DNA of 64,000 nt, taken from the NCBI RefSeq assembly GCF_005405885.1, contig NZ_BJFL01000012.1:1-64000 (forward strand), written 5' to 3'. Below the pieces are notes generated by a model. That model did no database searches. It was not told where the DNA came from and saw nothing but the letters and a program-made list of their open reading frames with translations. Positions 1-9,585 of the stretch are shown here, piece after piece. The DNA is from Gandjariella thermophila. Lineage in GTDB: Bacteria > Actinomycetota > Actinomycetes > Mycobacteriales > Pseudonocardiaceae. The number at the start of each line of letters is the position of its first letter. The stretch's first letter is position 1. The translations under genes were made by a program, and so were the position numbers.

Positions 1-1
1 C

Positions 2-115
2 GCCGTCAAACGCGCCCGGCACAACTCCTACCGGGTCAAACGCCCCACCGACCAGAACATCCGCCATACCGGCCCGGCCACCCCCCTACTGGCCTGCCCA
101 AACACCCAAACTTAA
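2..115 (+). pseudogene. possible transposase C-terminal tail
   Basis: An open frame runs from the window edge to a TAA at 113-115. It is basic (begins AVKRARHNSYRVKRPTDQN) and ends in PNTQT. The composition and its position directly against a truncated folE suggest the C-terminus of an insertion sequence transposase, but I do not recognise the family and no terminal inverted repeat is visible between its stop and the folE remnant. The gene body lies outside the window, so it may be intact upstream. This is an inference from context. Confidence 0.3.
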
Positions 116-400
116 CGGCATTGCATCCTCGGGCTGTCCAAGCTGGCCCGGGTGGTCGAGCATTTCGCCTGCCGACCGCAGGTGCAGGAACGGTTGACCA
201 AGCAGATCGCCGGCTGGCTGGACACGCAGCTGCGCCCGAAGGGCGTTGGCGTGGTGATCCAGGCCGAACACACCTGCATGACACTGCGTGGCGTCCAGGC
301 CGTGGGCTCGGACACCGTCACCTCCACGCTGCTCGGCGTGCTGCGCGAAGACCCGCGCTCCCGGCAGGAGTTCTTCGCGCTCACCGGGATCCACCCCTGA
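116..400 (+). pseudogene. folE: truncated GTP cyclohydrolase I (C-terminal remnant)
   Basis: The frame reads [14 protein letters not shown], then [12 protein letters not shown], then [11 protein letters not shown]-like sequence (here [17 protein letters not shown]), then [21 protein letters not shown]. These are the conserved C-terminal blocks of FolE, the first enzyme of tetrahydrofolate synthesis. About 90 of the usual roughly 190-200 residues are present. The zinc-binding and N-terminal part is missing and an in-frame TAA (113-115) lies just upstream, so the homology begins abruptly near position 119. A GTG at 152 could start a shorter product but it would lack most of the active site. I read this as a broken gene, probably cut by the element to its left; a second functional folE would be expected elsewhere. 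Confidence 0.8.
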
Positions 401-436
401 GGCGTCCCCTGGGAACAGGAATGGAGTAACCACGAC

Positions 437-1678
437 ATGACCACTGCGCCCTTCGTGATCGTCGGCGGTGGGCTGGCCGGCGCGAAAGCCGCCGAGGCGC
501 TCCGCGAGCAGGGCTTCGACGGACCGCTGGTGCTGGTGGGCCAGGAATCGCACCTGCCGTACGAGCGGCCACCGCTGTCCAAGGACTTCCTCGCCGGCAA
601 GGTGACCCGCGAGGAGTTCACCGTCCATCCGGAAACCTGGTACCAGGAGCACGACGTCGAGTTGCGGCTCGGCGCGCCCGCCACGGCACTGCACCGCGAC
701 TCCCACGAGGTCGACCTCGCCGACGGCGGGCGTCTCGGTTACGGCAAGCTGCTGCTGGCCACCGGGTCGCGGCCGCGTCGCCTGCCGGTGGCCGGTGCGG
801 ACGCCGAGGGGGTGCACTACCTGCGCGACCTTGAGCACGCCGCCGCACTGCGCGCCGCGCTGGACACCGCGCAGCGACTGGTCGTCATCGGCGGTGGCTG
901 GATCGGCCTCGAAGTCGCGGCCGTGGCACGCGAGCGCGGCGTCGAGGTCACCGTCATCGAGGCCGCGCACCTGCCGCTGCTGGGCGCCCTCGGACCGGAA
1001 CTCGCCACGGTGTTCGCCCACCTGCACCGCGATCACGGGGTCGACCTGCGCCTCGACACACACCTGGCGGAGATCACCACCACCGGCGGGGTCGCCACCG
1101 GCGTCCGGCTCGCCGACGGGACCACCCTGCCCGCCGACGCCGTGCTGGTCGGCATCGGCGCGGCGCCCAACGTCGGGCTCGCCGACCGCGCGGGCCTCGC
1201 CGTCAGCGACGGCGTCCTCACCGACGCCTCGCTGCGCACCAGCGACCCCGACATCTGCGCGGTCGGCGACATCGCCAACGCCAAGCACCCGGTGTTGGGC
1301 ATCCGGGTACGCGTGGAGCACTGGGCCACCGCGCTCCACCAACCCGCGACGGCCGCCACCACCATGCTCGGCGGCCCGGCCAGCTACCAGGAGCTCCCCT
1401 ACTTCTTCACCGACCAGTACGACCTCGGCATGGAGTACCTCGGGCACGCCCCGGCCGGCCACTACGACCGCGTCGTGGTGCGCGGCGACACCGCGAGCCG
1501 GGAGTTCATCGCGTTCTGGCTGGACGCCCGCGACCGGGTACTTGCCGGCATGAACGTCAACGTCTGGGACGTCACCGACGCCGTCAAGGCCCTCATCCTC
1601 GCCGGCCGCCCGGTCGACACGAAGCGGCTGGCCGACCCGGACACTCCTCTCGAGGACGTGCCGACCCAGGCCCGATGA
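437..1678 (+). CDS. NAD(P)/FAD-dependent oxidoreductase (ferredoxin/rubredoxin reductase type)
   Basis: 413 residues. The N-terminus carries an FAD dinucleotide fold (FVIVGGGLAGAKAAEALREQ), followed by the PYERPPLSK block typical of ferredoxin reductases that serve oxygenase or cytochrome P450 systems. A second Rossmann motif (VVIGGGWIGLEVAA, about residues 150-165) binds NAD(P)H, and CAVGDIAN (about 275-282) contacts the flavin. The C-terminal 85 residues match the reductase C-terminal domain. It would move electrons from NAD(P)H to a small iron-sulfur carrier in the cytoplasm. No ferredoxin or P450 gene is adjacent, so the partner is unknown. The start follows GGAG at about 10 bases. The family is clear; the physiological partner is not. 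Confidence 0.9.
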   Translation: MTTAPFVIVGGGLAGAKAAEALREQGFDGPLVLVGQESHLPYERPPLSKDFLAGKVTREEFTVHPETWYQEHDVELRLGAPATALHRDSHEVDLADGGRLGYGKLLLATGSRPRRLPVAGADAEGVHYLRDLEHAAALRAALDTAQRLVVIGGGWIGLEVAAVARERGVEVTVIEAAHLPLLGALGPELATVFAHLHRDHGVDLRLDTHLAEITTTGGVATGVRLADGTTLPADAVLVGIGAAPNVGLADRAGLAVSDGVLTDASLRTSDPDICAVGDIANAKHPVLGIRVRVEHWATALHQPATAATTMLGGPASYQELPYFFTDQYDLGMEYLGHAPAGHYDRVVVRGDTASREFIAFWLDARDRVLAGMNVNVWDVTDAVKALILAGRPVDTKRLADPDTPLEDVPTQAR

Positions 1679-1737
1679 CACACACCGGCGGCGAGCCGGC
1701 CAATGTTGCGGTGACCACTGGTTGGCGGCTCCTGACC

Positions 1738-1791
1738 AAAAAAGCAGACCCTGGCCGAGCCGGCGAGGGGACGTACCGGCTCAGGCCAGGG
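1738..1791 (-). terminator. Rho-independent terminator (minus strand)
   Basis: Arms CCCTGGCC-GAGCCGG (1749-1763) and CCGGCTC-a-GGCCAGGG (1776-1791) pair over 15 bases with one bulged A. On the minus strand the hairpin is followed by a run of six T (1743-1738). The orientation fits the end of a transcript starting at the 38-residue peptide gene (2157-2041). Confidence 0.75.
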
Positions 1792-1979
1792 TCGACGCCT
1801 CCACCGCCGGCATAGCGCGGCATCTGGCGAGCAGAATCCTGCAGACCCAGCCGAGGTGAAAAGGTTTCAAAAGGACGGTTCCGGAGTGGGAATCGGCCCG
1901 ATACAGGGCACTCCGATGGATTTTCAGCGCCAGCCGCCGGCATGGCGGCCGGGCATTGACCACCGGAGCGAGTTAATGA

Positions 1980-2025
1980 GGCGGCGACCCTCGGACGCCA
2001 TCGCGTTGACCCCTGGGTCGCCGCC
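1980..2025. repeat. inverted repeat downstream of the 38-residue peptide gene
   Basis: GGCGGCGACCC (1980-1990) and GGGTCGCCGCC (2015-2025) are perfect 11-base arms around a 24-base loop. It lies 16 bases beyond the stop codon of the small peptide gene on the minus strand, has no T run, and may protect or fold the 3' end of that message. Confidence 0.6.
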
Positions 2026-2040
2026 CCGGCAGCACCTAGG

Positions 2041-2157
2041 TTAGCACCACCACCACCAACAGCAGTGGCGACCGAAACCGCGGCCGAAGAAGCCCCGGCC
2101 GAAGAAGCCCCGGCCGAAGAAGCCTCGACCACCAAAGCCACCAAAGCCACCAAACAT
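2041..2157 (-). CDS. 38-residue Gly/Phe/Arg-repeat peptide with CCWWWWC tail
   Basis: The ATG at 2157 is preceded by GGGAAGGAG (2173-2165) with a 7-base spacer, a near-perfect ribosome site, which is why I chose it over upstream in-frame starts. The product begins M-FGG-FGG-FGG, has R11, then three exact GFFGR pentads (residues 12-26, DNA 2080-2124), then GFGRH and the tail CCWWWWC (32-38) before TAA. It is strongly basic and aromatic, with no acidic residues, no signal peptide and no predicted fold that I know. The GFFGR pentads recall glycine-arginine-rich RNA-binding segments; the Cys/Trp tail could bind metal, form disulfides or be a modified core. No modification enzyme is adjacent. It has its own promoter and terminator, so it looks like a single-gene unit. 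I recognise no family. Confidence 0.7.
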   Translation of the reverse strand: MFGGFGGFGGRGFFGRGFFGRGFFGRGFGRHCCWWWWC

Positions 2158-2206
2158 ACGAGAACTCCTTCCCATGGAACATTCTTGTCCAACACGGACG
2201 TCATAG

Positions 2207-2234
2207 ACATTACATCCGCTCCCGTCTGCGTCAA
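2207..2234 (-). promoter_or_regulatory. predicted promoter of the 38-residue peptide gene
   Basis: On the minus strand a TTGACG -35 box (2234-2229) and a TAATGT -10 box (2212-2207) are separated by 16 bases, close to the housekeeping sigma consensus. They lie about 50 bases upstream of the ATG at 2157 and in a locally AT-richer stretch than the rest of the window. Confidence 0.5.
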
Positions 2235-2272
2235 GAAAACAGCTTGGCCATAGAGGAAGGCAGCTAACCGCG

Positions 2273-2312
2273 CGCGGATTCACAGGCACTGTCGATATGT
2301 GCCACATCCGCG
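2273..2312. repeat. nested inverted repeat upstream of the peptide promoter
   Basis: CGCGGAT (2273-2279) pairs with ATCCGCG (2306-2312), and inside it GGCAC (2285-2289) pairs with GTGCC (2299-2303). The structure starts about 40 bases upstream of the predicted -35 box, so it could be an operator or the end of another transcript. No gene is assigned to it. Confidence 0.4.
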
Positions 2313-2814
2313 TAACGGTGGTTGGCACTGCCTTTACCAGAACGCCATTACTGGCCAGATTGAGCGCAGGAAACACGTCTGCGACGGCCAACTGGCGTTG
2401 GCGTGAGGACGCACCCACCAACCCCGCAGGCGAGGAGGACACCGCCGGAGACGCCCGAACACGTCAGCCCAGCCATGGTGAGCCATGGTGCGGCATCATC
2501 GGCACCGCCCGGCTATAGCGGACCGGAAGGGCCGTGTGGCCGCTATGCCCGCGTGCCGAAGCGCCAGCGCATGCGGCCGTTTCGCGCTGCGGGAGCACCC
2601 GCTTGTTCTCGATCAAGGTGATTCATATCGGCGACCGCAAGTCGGTCGGTGGCGTCGTCCGCCGTCACGCCCATCAGAGTTGATCAGGCGGCCGCTACCC
2701 GCATATGGGTCGAACCCCTCGATGTGGATCAGATTGAGGGCATCTCGGTGCGGATAATCTATGGGTACGCCACATGCATGGGCGTCCAGAGGGACACGCG
2801 ATGGGTGCGAGATT
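2313..2814. other. gap without a supported gene
   Basis: Together with 2158-2312 this makes about 660 bases between the peptide gene and the DoxX gene. Several short open frames exist but none has a convincing ribosome site, composition or recognisable motif. Apart from the promoter and inverted repeat listed separately, I see nothing functional here. Confidence 0.5.
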
Positions 2815-2817
2815 GTG

Positions 2818-3324
2818 ATGCAGCGTTCTTTGGATAGTCTCAGTGGAATTGTGCTGTCCACCGTGCGGATCGTGGTGTCGTTCCTGTTCATGCTGCACGG
2901 CGTGGCGGCCCTCTTCGGCGTGCTGGGCGGCGGGTTCGGCCGCCGTGGCGCGGCCGAACCCCTGGGTCAGTGGCCGTCCTGGTGGGCGGGATTGATTCAG
3001 CTTGTCGGCGGTGGGCTGATCCTGCTCGGTCTGTTCACCCGGCCGGCGGCGATCGTGTGCTCGGGCACGATGGCATATGCGTACTTCAGCGTGCACCAAC
3101 CTCGGGCACCCCTACCGATCCAGAACGCGGGGGAACTGGCGGCGCTGTACTCCTGGTTCTTCCTGCTGATCGCGGTGCTCGGTGCCGGTCCCTACGCGGT
3201 CGACACGCTGCGGCACCGGCTCCGGCGGGCTCCACCACGCACGCGGATGCTCACCCGCGGGCGCGTACCCCGGCCACGGGCCCCCGGCGTACCCAGGCCA
3301 GGGGCCGCCACCCGCGAACGGTGA
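2818..3324 (+). CDS. DoxX-family membrane protein
   Basis: 168 residues from the ATG at 2818 (a GTG directly before it at 2815 is an alternative). The protein begins SLDSLSGIVLSTVRIVVSFLFMLHG, and has four hydrophobic segments with the DoxX pattern: a helix ending in a HG motif, a glycine-rich LVGGGLILLGLFTRP segment, a third helix around AAIVCSGTMAYAYF and a fourth around LYSWFFLLIAVLGAGP. DoxX proteins are small integral membrane proteins, linked in mycobacteria to redox-stress complexes with superoxide dismutase and a thiol reductase; no such partner is adjacent here. The last 40 residues are basic and proline-rich and probably lie in the cytoplasm. Family assignment is good; function is not established. 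Confidence 0.8.
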   Translation: MQRSLDSLSGIVLSTVRIVVSFLFMLHGVAALFGVLGGGFGRRGAAEPLGQWPSWWAGLIQLVGGGLILLGLFTRPAAIVCSGTMAYAYFSVHQPRAPLPIQNAGELAALYSWFFLLIAVLGAGPYAVDTLRHRLRRAPPRTRMLTRGRVPRPRAPGVPRPGAATRER

Positions 3325-3730
3325 ACACCCAGTCCGAGGTCGCCTCATACCCAGGAAGCGCCGTTGCTCCACGCCGGTGTCGCCTGGTGAGAGCGCCGAT
3401 GCGGGAAGGCCGGCGGTTCCTCCGGTGTCGGCTGCTGTTGCGCACGTGTCACGCAACCGCTCGATCGAGTGGGCGTGGGCGCGATCCTGTGCAGCCACGT
3501 GGCGCGACGGCGTTCCCTGAGCCTCCGATGTGGTAGGGCATCCGCCGGACGGAATGGCGTCGTTGGCTGGCTGGCAGCCGGTTGGTCAACGCCATCCTCG
3601 CCGCGGGCACGGCGGCGGCCCTGGCCAGCCGGAGCCAGCGGCGCGACTCCGGCCTGGGGCGCCGGTAGGCACGCAAGGAGGCGCCACCGCGGTGACCTCG
3701 GTGCAGCCGGTCACCGGTGCAGCCGGCCGG
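3325..3730. other. relic-rich gap without an intact gene
   Basis: No intact gene is supported. A plus-strand stretch around 3552-3669 reads like the end of a protein (EWRRWLAGSRLVNAILAAG, then AAALASRSQRR and a stop), but it has no start or upstream partner. With the damaged genes that follow, this belongs to a decayed region running to about 4960. Confidence 0.4.
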
Positions 3731-3876
3731 TCACCCGCGCGCGGTGGATTCAGCGGTCCGCTTCGCGGCGCTTGGCGTGGCTCGCATGATGGCCGGAATG
3801 CCGGCGAGACGGTGCGCCAGTACCAGCCGAACCAGCGGCGGGTCATCGGGTCGTCGAGGATGGTGCGTACCTCCTA
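3731..3876 (-). pseudogene. frameshifted C-terminal relic, possibly of an SRPBCC-like protein
   Basis: On the minus strand one frame gives DDPMTRRWFGWYWRTVSPAF and the next frame continues as IPAIMRATPSAAKRTAES before a TGA (3733-3731). Joined, they read as one plausible C-terminus, so a single-base indel appears to split it. The RRWFGWYW...SP pattern resembles the last helix of some actinobacterial SRPBCC/polyketide-cyclase-like proteins, but this is from memory and weak. No N-terminal part is visible. Confidence 0.3.
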
Positions 3877-3900
3877 GCTGAGCAGGTCACCGGATACCGG

Positions 3901-4017
3901 TCAGAAGGCCACGTGGTCGTGCGAGGCGTGCGCCACGACGCGGCTGTCCGGACCGGGGAAAACCAATCCCTCGTGTCCGTCGAGCCATCTCACCAGGTAT
4001 GGGGGTGACCCGTCGGG
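3901..4017 (-). pseudogene. C-terminal fragment of a DUF1918 protein
   Basis: The minus strand reads HPDGSPPYLVRWLDGHEGLVFPG, then PDSRVVAHASHDHVAF and a stop at 3901. DGxPPYxVRWxDGHExLxFPGPD is the signature end of DUF1918, a small SH3-like actinobacterial domain of about 60-70 residues. Its N-terminal half is absent: upstream of about 4017 the minus strand no longer resembles the family and instead lies across the relic of a different gene on the plus strand. It is therefore a cut remnant. Confidence 0.75.
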
Positions 4018-4961
4018 GTGGGGCACAGCCCGGCGACCGGTGCGGTGTATCTGACGTCGAAGGTGAACGACGGGCCGGATGCCACCCAGCCGCACTGGTA
4101 CCTGCACGCGCTGGACGCGGCGAGCGGCGCTGAGCGCAGCGGATTCCCGGTGACCATCCAGGGATCGCCGGACGGCCTCGAAGTGGACTTCGGCCAGGTC
4201 CGCACCGGCGCAGCCAAGGCCCTCGGCGTGAACATCGTCAACACCGGCACCCAGCCGGAGACCATCACCGGCACCACCGCGCCGGCAGCGCCGTTCACCG
4301 CCACCAACCTGCCCGCCGCCGGCACGCTCCTGCAGCCGGGCGCCTCCACCGTGGTCACCGTGACCTACGCGCCCACCACCGGCGGCGACACCGGCACCGC
4401 CGACAGCGGCCAACTCGTGGTCAACGGCGACGCCGGCTCGGTCGCCGTGTCGCTGGCCGGCACCGCGCTCACCAGCCAACCGCAACTCACCGTCACCCCG
4501 AAGGGCCTGGACTACAACACCGTCCCGGTTGGACAGTCGGTGACCAAGACCTTCGACATCAGCAACACCGGCACCGTGCCGCTGACGATCACCAAGGCCA
4601 AAGCACCGACCGGAGTGTTCTCCACCGACAACCCCATCGCCGAAGGCCAGGTGCTCGCGCCCGGTGATGTGATCCACCAGACGGTCACCTTCACCCCGAC
4701 CGACATCCTCGGTGCCACCGCCGAGTACTCCGTCAACGGTAGCGGTGGTGGGTCGATCTACTGGACGCCGAACCGCGGTGCCTGGGCGGTGTACGGGGCC
4801 ATCCGGCAGCAGTGGGCCGCGCGCTCGGTTGGGAACGCAGCCGCCTCGGCTACCCGGTCAGCGACGAGTTCGCGATCATCGGCGGGCGGCGCAACAACTT
4901 CTAGTACGGCGCGATCGAGTGGTACGCCACCAGCGGCACCACGCACGGGCGGCGGGGGAGC

Positions 4962-4975
<14 letters not shown>
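4018..4975 (+). pseudogene. chimeric relic: PQQ-like/HYDIN-type domains joined to an LGFP-repeat tail
   Basis: The frame starts inside a secreted beta-propeller-like segment (GAVYLTSKVNDGP, HWYLHALDAASGAE), jumps at PDGLEVDFG into two abnormal-spindle/HYDIN-type beta domains (NTGTQPETITG..., then NTGTVPLTITKAK...), and at about 4739 jumps again into an LGFP repeat (GSIYWTPNRGAWAVYGAIRQ). After QQWAA (about 4818) the LGFP repeat continues only in another frame (ALGWERSRLGYPVSDEFAI), where CAG has become an in-frame TAG (4903-4905) before YGAIEWYATSGTTHGR. So there is no start signal, two internal junctions, a frameshift and a nonsense change. Intact relatives are exported surface or cell-wall proteins; this copy should give no functional product. 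Confidence 0.7.
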
Positions 4976-7226
<2,251 letters not shown>

Positions 7227-7277
7227 CGAGCGTGCCTCTCGGTCATGGCCTTCGCCCTCCCCGGGTTCGGATCGCTC

Positions 7278-7559
7278 TCAGGAGCGGACCAGGCGGGCGA
7301 TCGCGTCGCTGGCCTCGCGGACCTTGTCCTCGGCGACGTCGCCGCCCTGGGCGATCGCGTCGGCCACGCAGTGCCGCAGGTGCTCGTCCATCAGTGCGAT
7401 GGACACCGCCTGCAGCGCCCGGGTGGCGGCGGAGATCTGAGTGAGCACGTCGATGCAGTACTCGTCATTCTCGATCATCCGGTGCAGGCCGCGCACCTGC
7501 CCCTCGATCCGCCGCAGGCGGCGCAGGTGGTCGGCCTTCCGGTCGGCGTAGCCCGGCAT
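7278..7559 (-). CDS. csoR: copper-sensing repressor CsoR
   Basis: 93 residues, all-alpha CsoR/RcnR family (DUF156). The Cu(I) ligand set is complete: C35 in DEYCIDVL, H60 and C64 in MDEHLRHC. The basic N-terminal helix (HLRRLRRIEGQVRGLHRM) is the DNA-contacting region. Without copper it should bind the palindromic site at 7636-7652 and shut off csoR-copA; copper binding releases it. The ATG is preceded by GGGGAG at 8 bases. Genes in this family also sense formaldehyde, nickel or sulfane sulfur, but the C-H-C triad and the copA partner point to copper. Confidence 0.95.
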   Translation of the reverse strand: MPGYADRKADHLRRLRRIEGQVRGLHRMIENDEYCIDVLTQISAATRALQAVSIALMDEHLRHCVADAIAQGGDVAEDKVREASDAIARLVRS

Positions 7560-7635
7560 GGTTGTCGCTCCCCGTCTGCTCGTGGCGCCCCGCGCGGCCG
7601 ACCCGGTCGGTCGGGGAACGAAGCGCTCCTTCGTT

Positions 7636-7652
7636 TATACCCTATGGGGGTA
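7636..7652. promoter_or_regulatory. CsoR operator overlapping the csoR-copA promoter
   Basis: TATACCCTATGGGGGTA is a G-tract pseudo-palindrome of the CsoR operator type (known consensus GTATACCCCxxxGGGGTATAC). On the minus strand it reads TACCCCCATAGGGTATA and overlaps a TATAAA-like -10 box about 75 bases before the csoR start, so bound CsoR would block RNA polymerase. Confidence 0.8.
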
Positions 7653-7664
7653 GAGGTATACCGG

Positions 7665-8264
7665 TGGGGCGCGGGTGGTGCCCGGCACGCGGTGGGCGGC
7701 GTCCGCGACCGCTGACCGCGCCGACCGAAGCCCGGTCTGCGACGAGCGGCACCGGCGCAGGTCACACGTTCGGCGGCGGGTCGCCTCCGGCTACCACCGC
7801 AGGGTTGCCACGGTCACTCGTCCGCGCCGGCGAGCCGGGCGGGCCGCGTGGCGTCGGCCGGGACACGTCATCGACGCCGCAGGTCAGCCCGGTGCCAGTG
7901 AAGCAGGGGGCCGAGTTTCGGGCATGGTCGACAAGGGTGTGGGCGCCCCGTTCGGGCGGCACCTGCTCCCCGACGTCTCGCGGCCAGCCGGTGTCTCCGA
8001 TGACCCACGTGGGGATCGGTTCTACTCACGGTTGATCCCTCCGGAAATCAAAGGTCACGACTGTGTCGCGACGTCACCCGGATGGCAGCACCGTCGGGCT
8101 GAAGTCCCTTGACCGGTCATCGACCGGTCGCCGATCGCCCGGCGCCGCCAATCGCAGGGGCGCTGTCAGGCGGTAAGAAAGCCGCCGCCCGCCTGGTAGG
8201 CTAATGTGTGCATCGGTCGATCGCGGCGGACCCACCGTCGCGACTGCTGAGGGAGGCGAGACTC
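7665..8264. other. gap without a supported gene
   Basis: Between the csoR promoter and the gene at 8265 I find no convincing coding region. The only structured element is two copies of the palindrome GACCGGTC separated by ATC (8111-8129), described separately, and a short hairpin GGCGG/CCGCC near 8168-8185. Confidence 0.5.
8111..8129. promoter_or_regulatory. paired GACCGGTC palindromes
   Basis: Two copies of the 8-base palindrome GACCGGTC (8111-8118 and 8122-8129) sit 11 bases apart, one DNA turn, which is the geometry of a dimeric operator. They lie about 135 bases upstream of the GTG at 8265. The regulator is unknown. Confidence 0.35.
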
Positions 8265-8876
8265 GTGAGCCGCACGCCAGGCCAATCGGCAGTCCGGAGC
8301 GACGTGCAGACGCCGTCGGCAACTGCTGTCCCGGTCGCCGATCTCCCGGCCGCGCCACACCAGCTCGCCGCCAGAGCGGGTGAGGTGCTTGGCTGGCCAG
8401 GCGTCGTGTTGCCGCAGATGACCCTCCTTGGCCGCAAGATCGTCGTCTGCGCGGAACTGGTACCCGAGGCGCACGCCGAGCGGCTGTGCCTGGGCTGCGG
8501 CCCGGTACCCGACCGGGTCGCGGTGAGCACCTGGTTCTGGCCGGAGATGGCCGGCCGGGTCCCCCCGCAGGCCGTGCGCATCGTCGGCGCCTTCGCCGTG
8601 GCCCGGCACTGGCGGACCGCGCTCGCCTCCGCGGTCCCCTTCGCCCGGTACGGCAACGTCGCCATGGTCCTGCCCTCCTCTGCCGCGCTGACCAGGGACT
8701 ACCTGGCCAACTGTCTGCCGAGGGTGCGCCGGCACGGGGTCGCCGTGCTGCTCGCCGACCCCGAGGGCGAGGTCACCCTGGACGTGGCGGGGCAGCGCGG
8801 CGGCGCGCCCGAGCAGACCTCGCTGTCCCGCTGGGTGCACGAGGTGGTCTACGAGAAGCTGCTCGCCACCTGCTGA
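8265..8876 (+). CDS. conserved hypothetical actinobacterial protein
   Basis: 203 residues from the GTG at 8265, chosen because GGGAGG lies 8 bases upstream; an ATG at 8208 would add 19 residues without a ribosome site. There is no signal peptide or clear membrane segment. A CLGCGPVPDRVAVSTW stretch and a later VAVLLADPEGEVTLDV segment suggest a globular alpha/beta protein. I do not recognise a domain. It is followed 52 bases later by an NAD(P)-binding protein with its own promoter, so the two may not share a transcript. Confidence 0.65.
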   Translation: MSRTPGQSAVRSDVQTPSATAVPVADLPAAPHQLAARAGEVLGWPGVVLPQMTLLGRKIVVCAELVPEAHAERLCLGCGPVPDRVAVSTWFWPEMAGRVPPQAVRIVGAFAVARHWRTALASAVPFARYGNVAMVLPSSAALTRDYLANCLPRVRRHGVAVLLADPEGEVTLDVAGQRGGAPEQTSLSRWVHEVVYEKLLATC

Positions 8877-8913
8877 CCGGCACCCCGAAGGTGCGGGCCG
8901 GCACCGTCCCGCT

Positions 8914-8919
8914 TAGGGT
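8914..8919 (+). promoter_or_regulatory. -10 box TAGGGT of a leaderless transcript
   Basis: TAGGGT ends 9 bases before the ATG at 8929 and there is no ribosome site between, so the message probably starts at or next to the start codon. Confidence 0.5.
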
Positions 8920-8928
8920 CTGTAGATC

Positions 8929-9585
8929 ATGCGGGTGGTGATCGCGGGCGGGCACGGCAAGATCGCGCAGCGGCTGGCGCGGTTGCTCGTCGCCCGGGAC
9001 GACCTGCCGGTCGGCCTGGTCCGCAACCCCGACCATGCCGACGATCTTCGGGCGCTGGATGCCGAGGCGGTGCTCTGCGACCTCGAGGTGGCCGGCGTCG
9101 ACGAGGTCGCCGGGCACCTCACCGAGGCGGACGCCGTGGTGTTCGCGGCCGGCGCCGGGCCGGGCAGCGGGGCGACCCGCAAGGAGACCGTCGACCGGGC
9201 CGCCGCGGTGCTGCTCGCCGACGCCGCTGAGCGCGCCGGCGTGCGGCGCTACCTCCAGGTCAGCGCGATGGGCCTGGACCGGGCCGAGGCGCCGGGCACC
9301 GGCGAGGTGTTCGCCGCGTACCTGCGCGCCAAGAAGGCCGCCGAGGAGGATCTCCGCGGCCGCGCCCTGGACTGGACCATCCTGCGGCCCGGGCGGCTCA
9401 CCGACGACGCCGGCACCGGCCGGGTTCGGCTGGGCCCGAGCGTGCCCTACGGCGAGGTGCCCCGGGACGACGTGGCCGCGGTGCTGATGGCGCTGCTGGA
9501 CGAACCGCGCACCGCCGGGCTCACCCTGGAACTGGTCTCCGGCGACACGCCGGTGGCGCAGGCCGTGGCGGGGCTGCCCGGTTAA
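8929..9585 (+). CDS. NAD(P)-binding oxidoreductase (atypical SDR)
   Basis: 218 residues. The N-terminus MRVVIAGGHGKIAQRLARLL is the glycine-rich cofactor loop of the SDR_a5/YwnB-like group of atypical short-chain dehydrogenases. Later YLQVSAMGLD and WTILRPGRLTDD match the positions of the strand-4 serine and the PxRPG segment of the family. The usual YxxxK pair is replaced by a YLRAKKAAEE helix. Such proteins act as NAD(P)H-dependent reductases or as cofactor sensors. The gene converges on the lactone oxidase gene with a 4-base overlap of the stop codons (9582-9585). Substrate unknown. Confidence 0.85.
   Translation: MRVVIAGGHGKIAQRLARLLVARDDLPVGLVRNPDHADDLRALDAEAVLCDLEVAGVDEVAGHLTEADAVVFAAGAGPGSGATRKETVDRAAAVLLADAAERAGVRRYLQVSAMGLDRAEAPGTGEVFAAYLRAKKAAEEDLRGRALDWTILRPGRLTDDAGTGRVRLGPSVPYGEVPRDDVAAVLMALLDEPRTAGLTLELVSGDTPVAQAVAGLPG

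Noticed and set aside
86-1681. 531-residue open frame on the minus strand opposite the FAD reductase
   Set aside because: Its composition (runs of G, R, V, H, Q, D) is what a high-GC gene gives when read on the other strand, and the plus-strand reductase has full domain motifs.
2080-2124. Three tandem 15-base units that could be taken for a short CRISPR-like or VNTR array
   Set aside because: They are contiguous, have no spacers and encode the in-frame GFFGR pentads of the small peptide.
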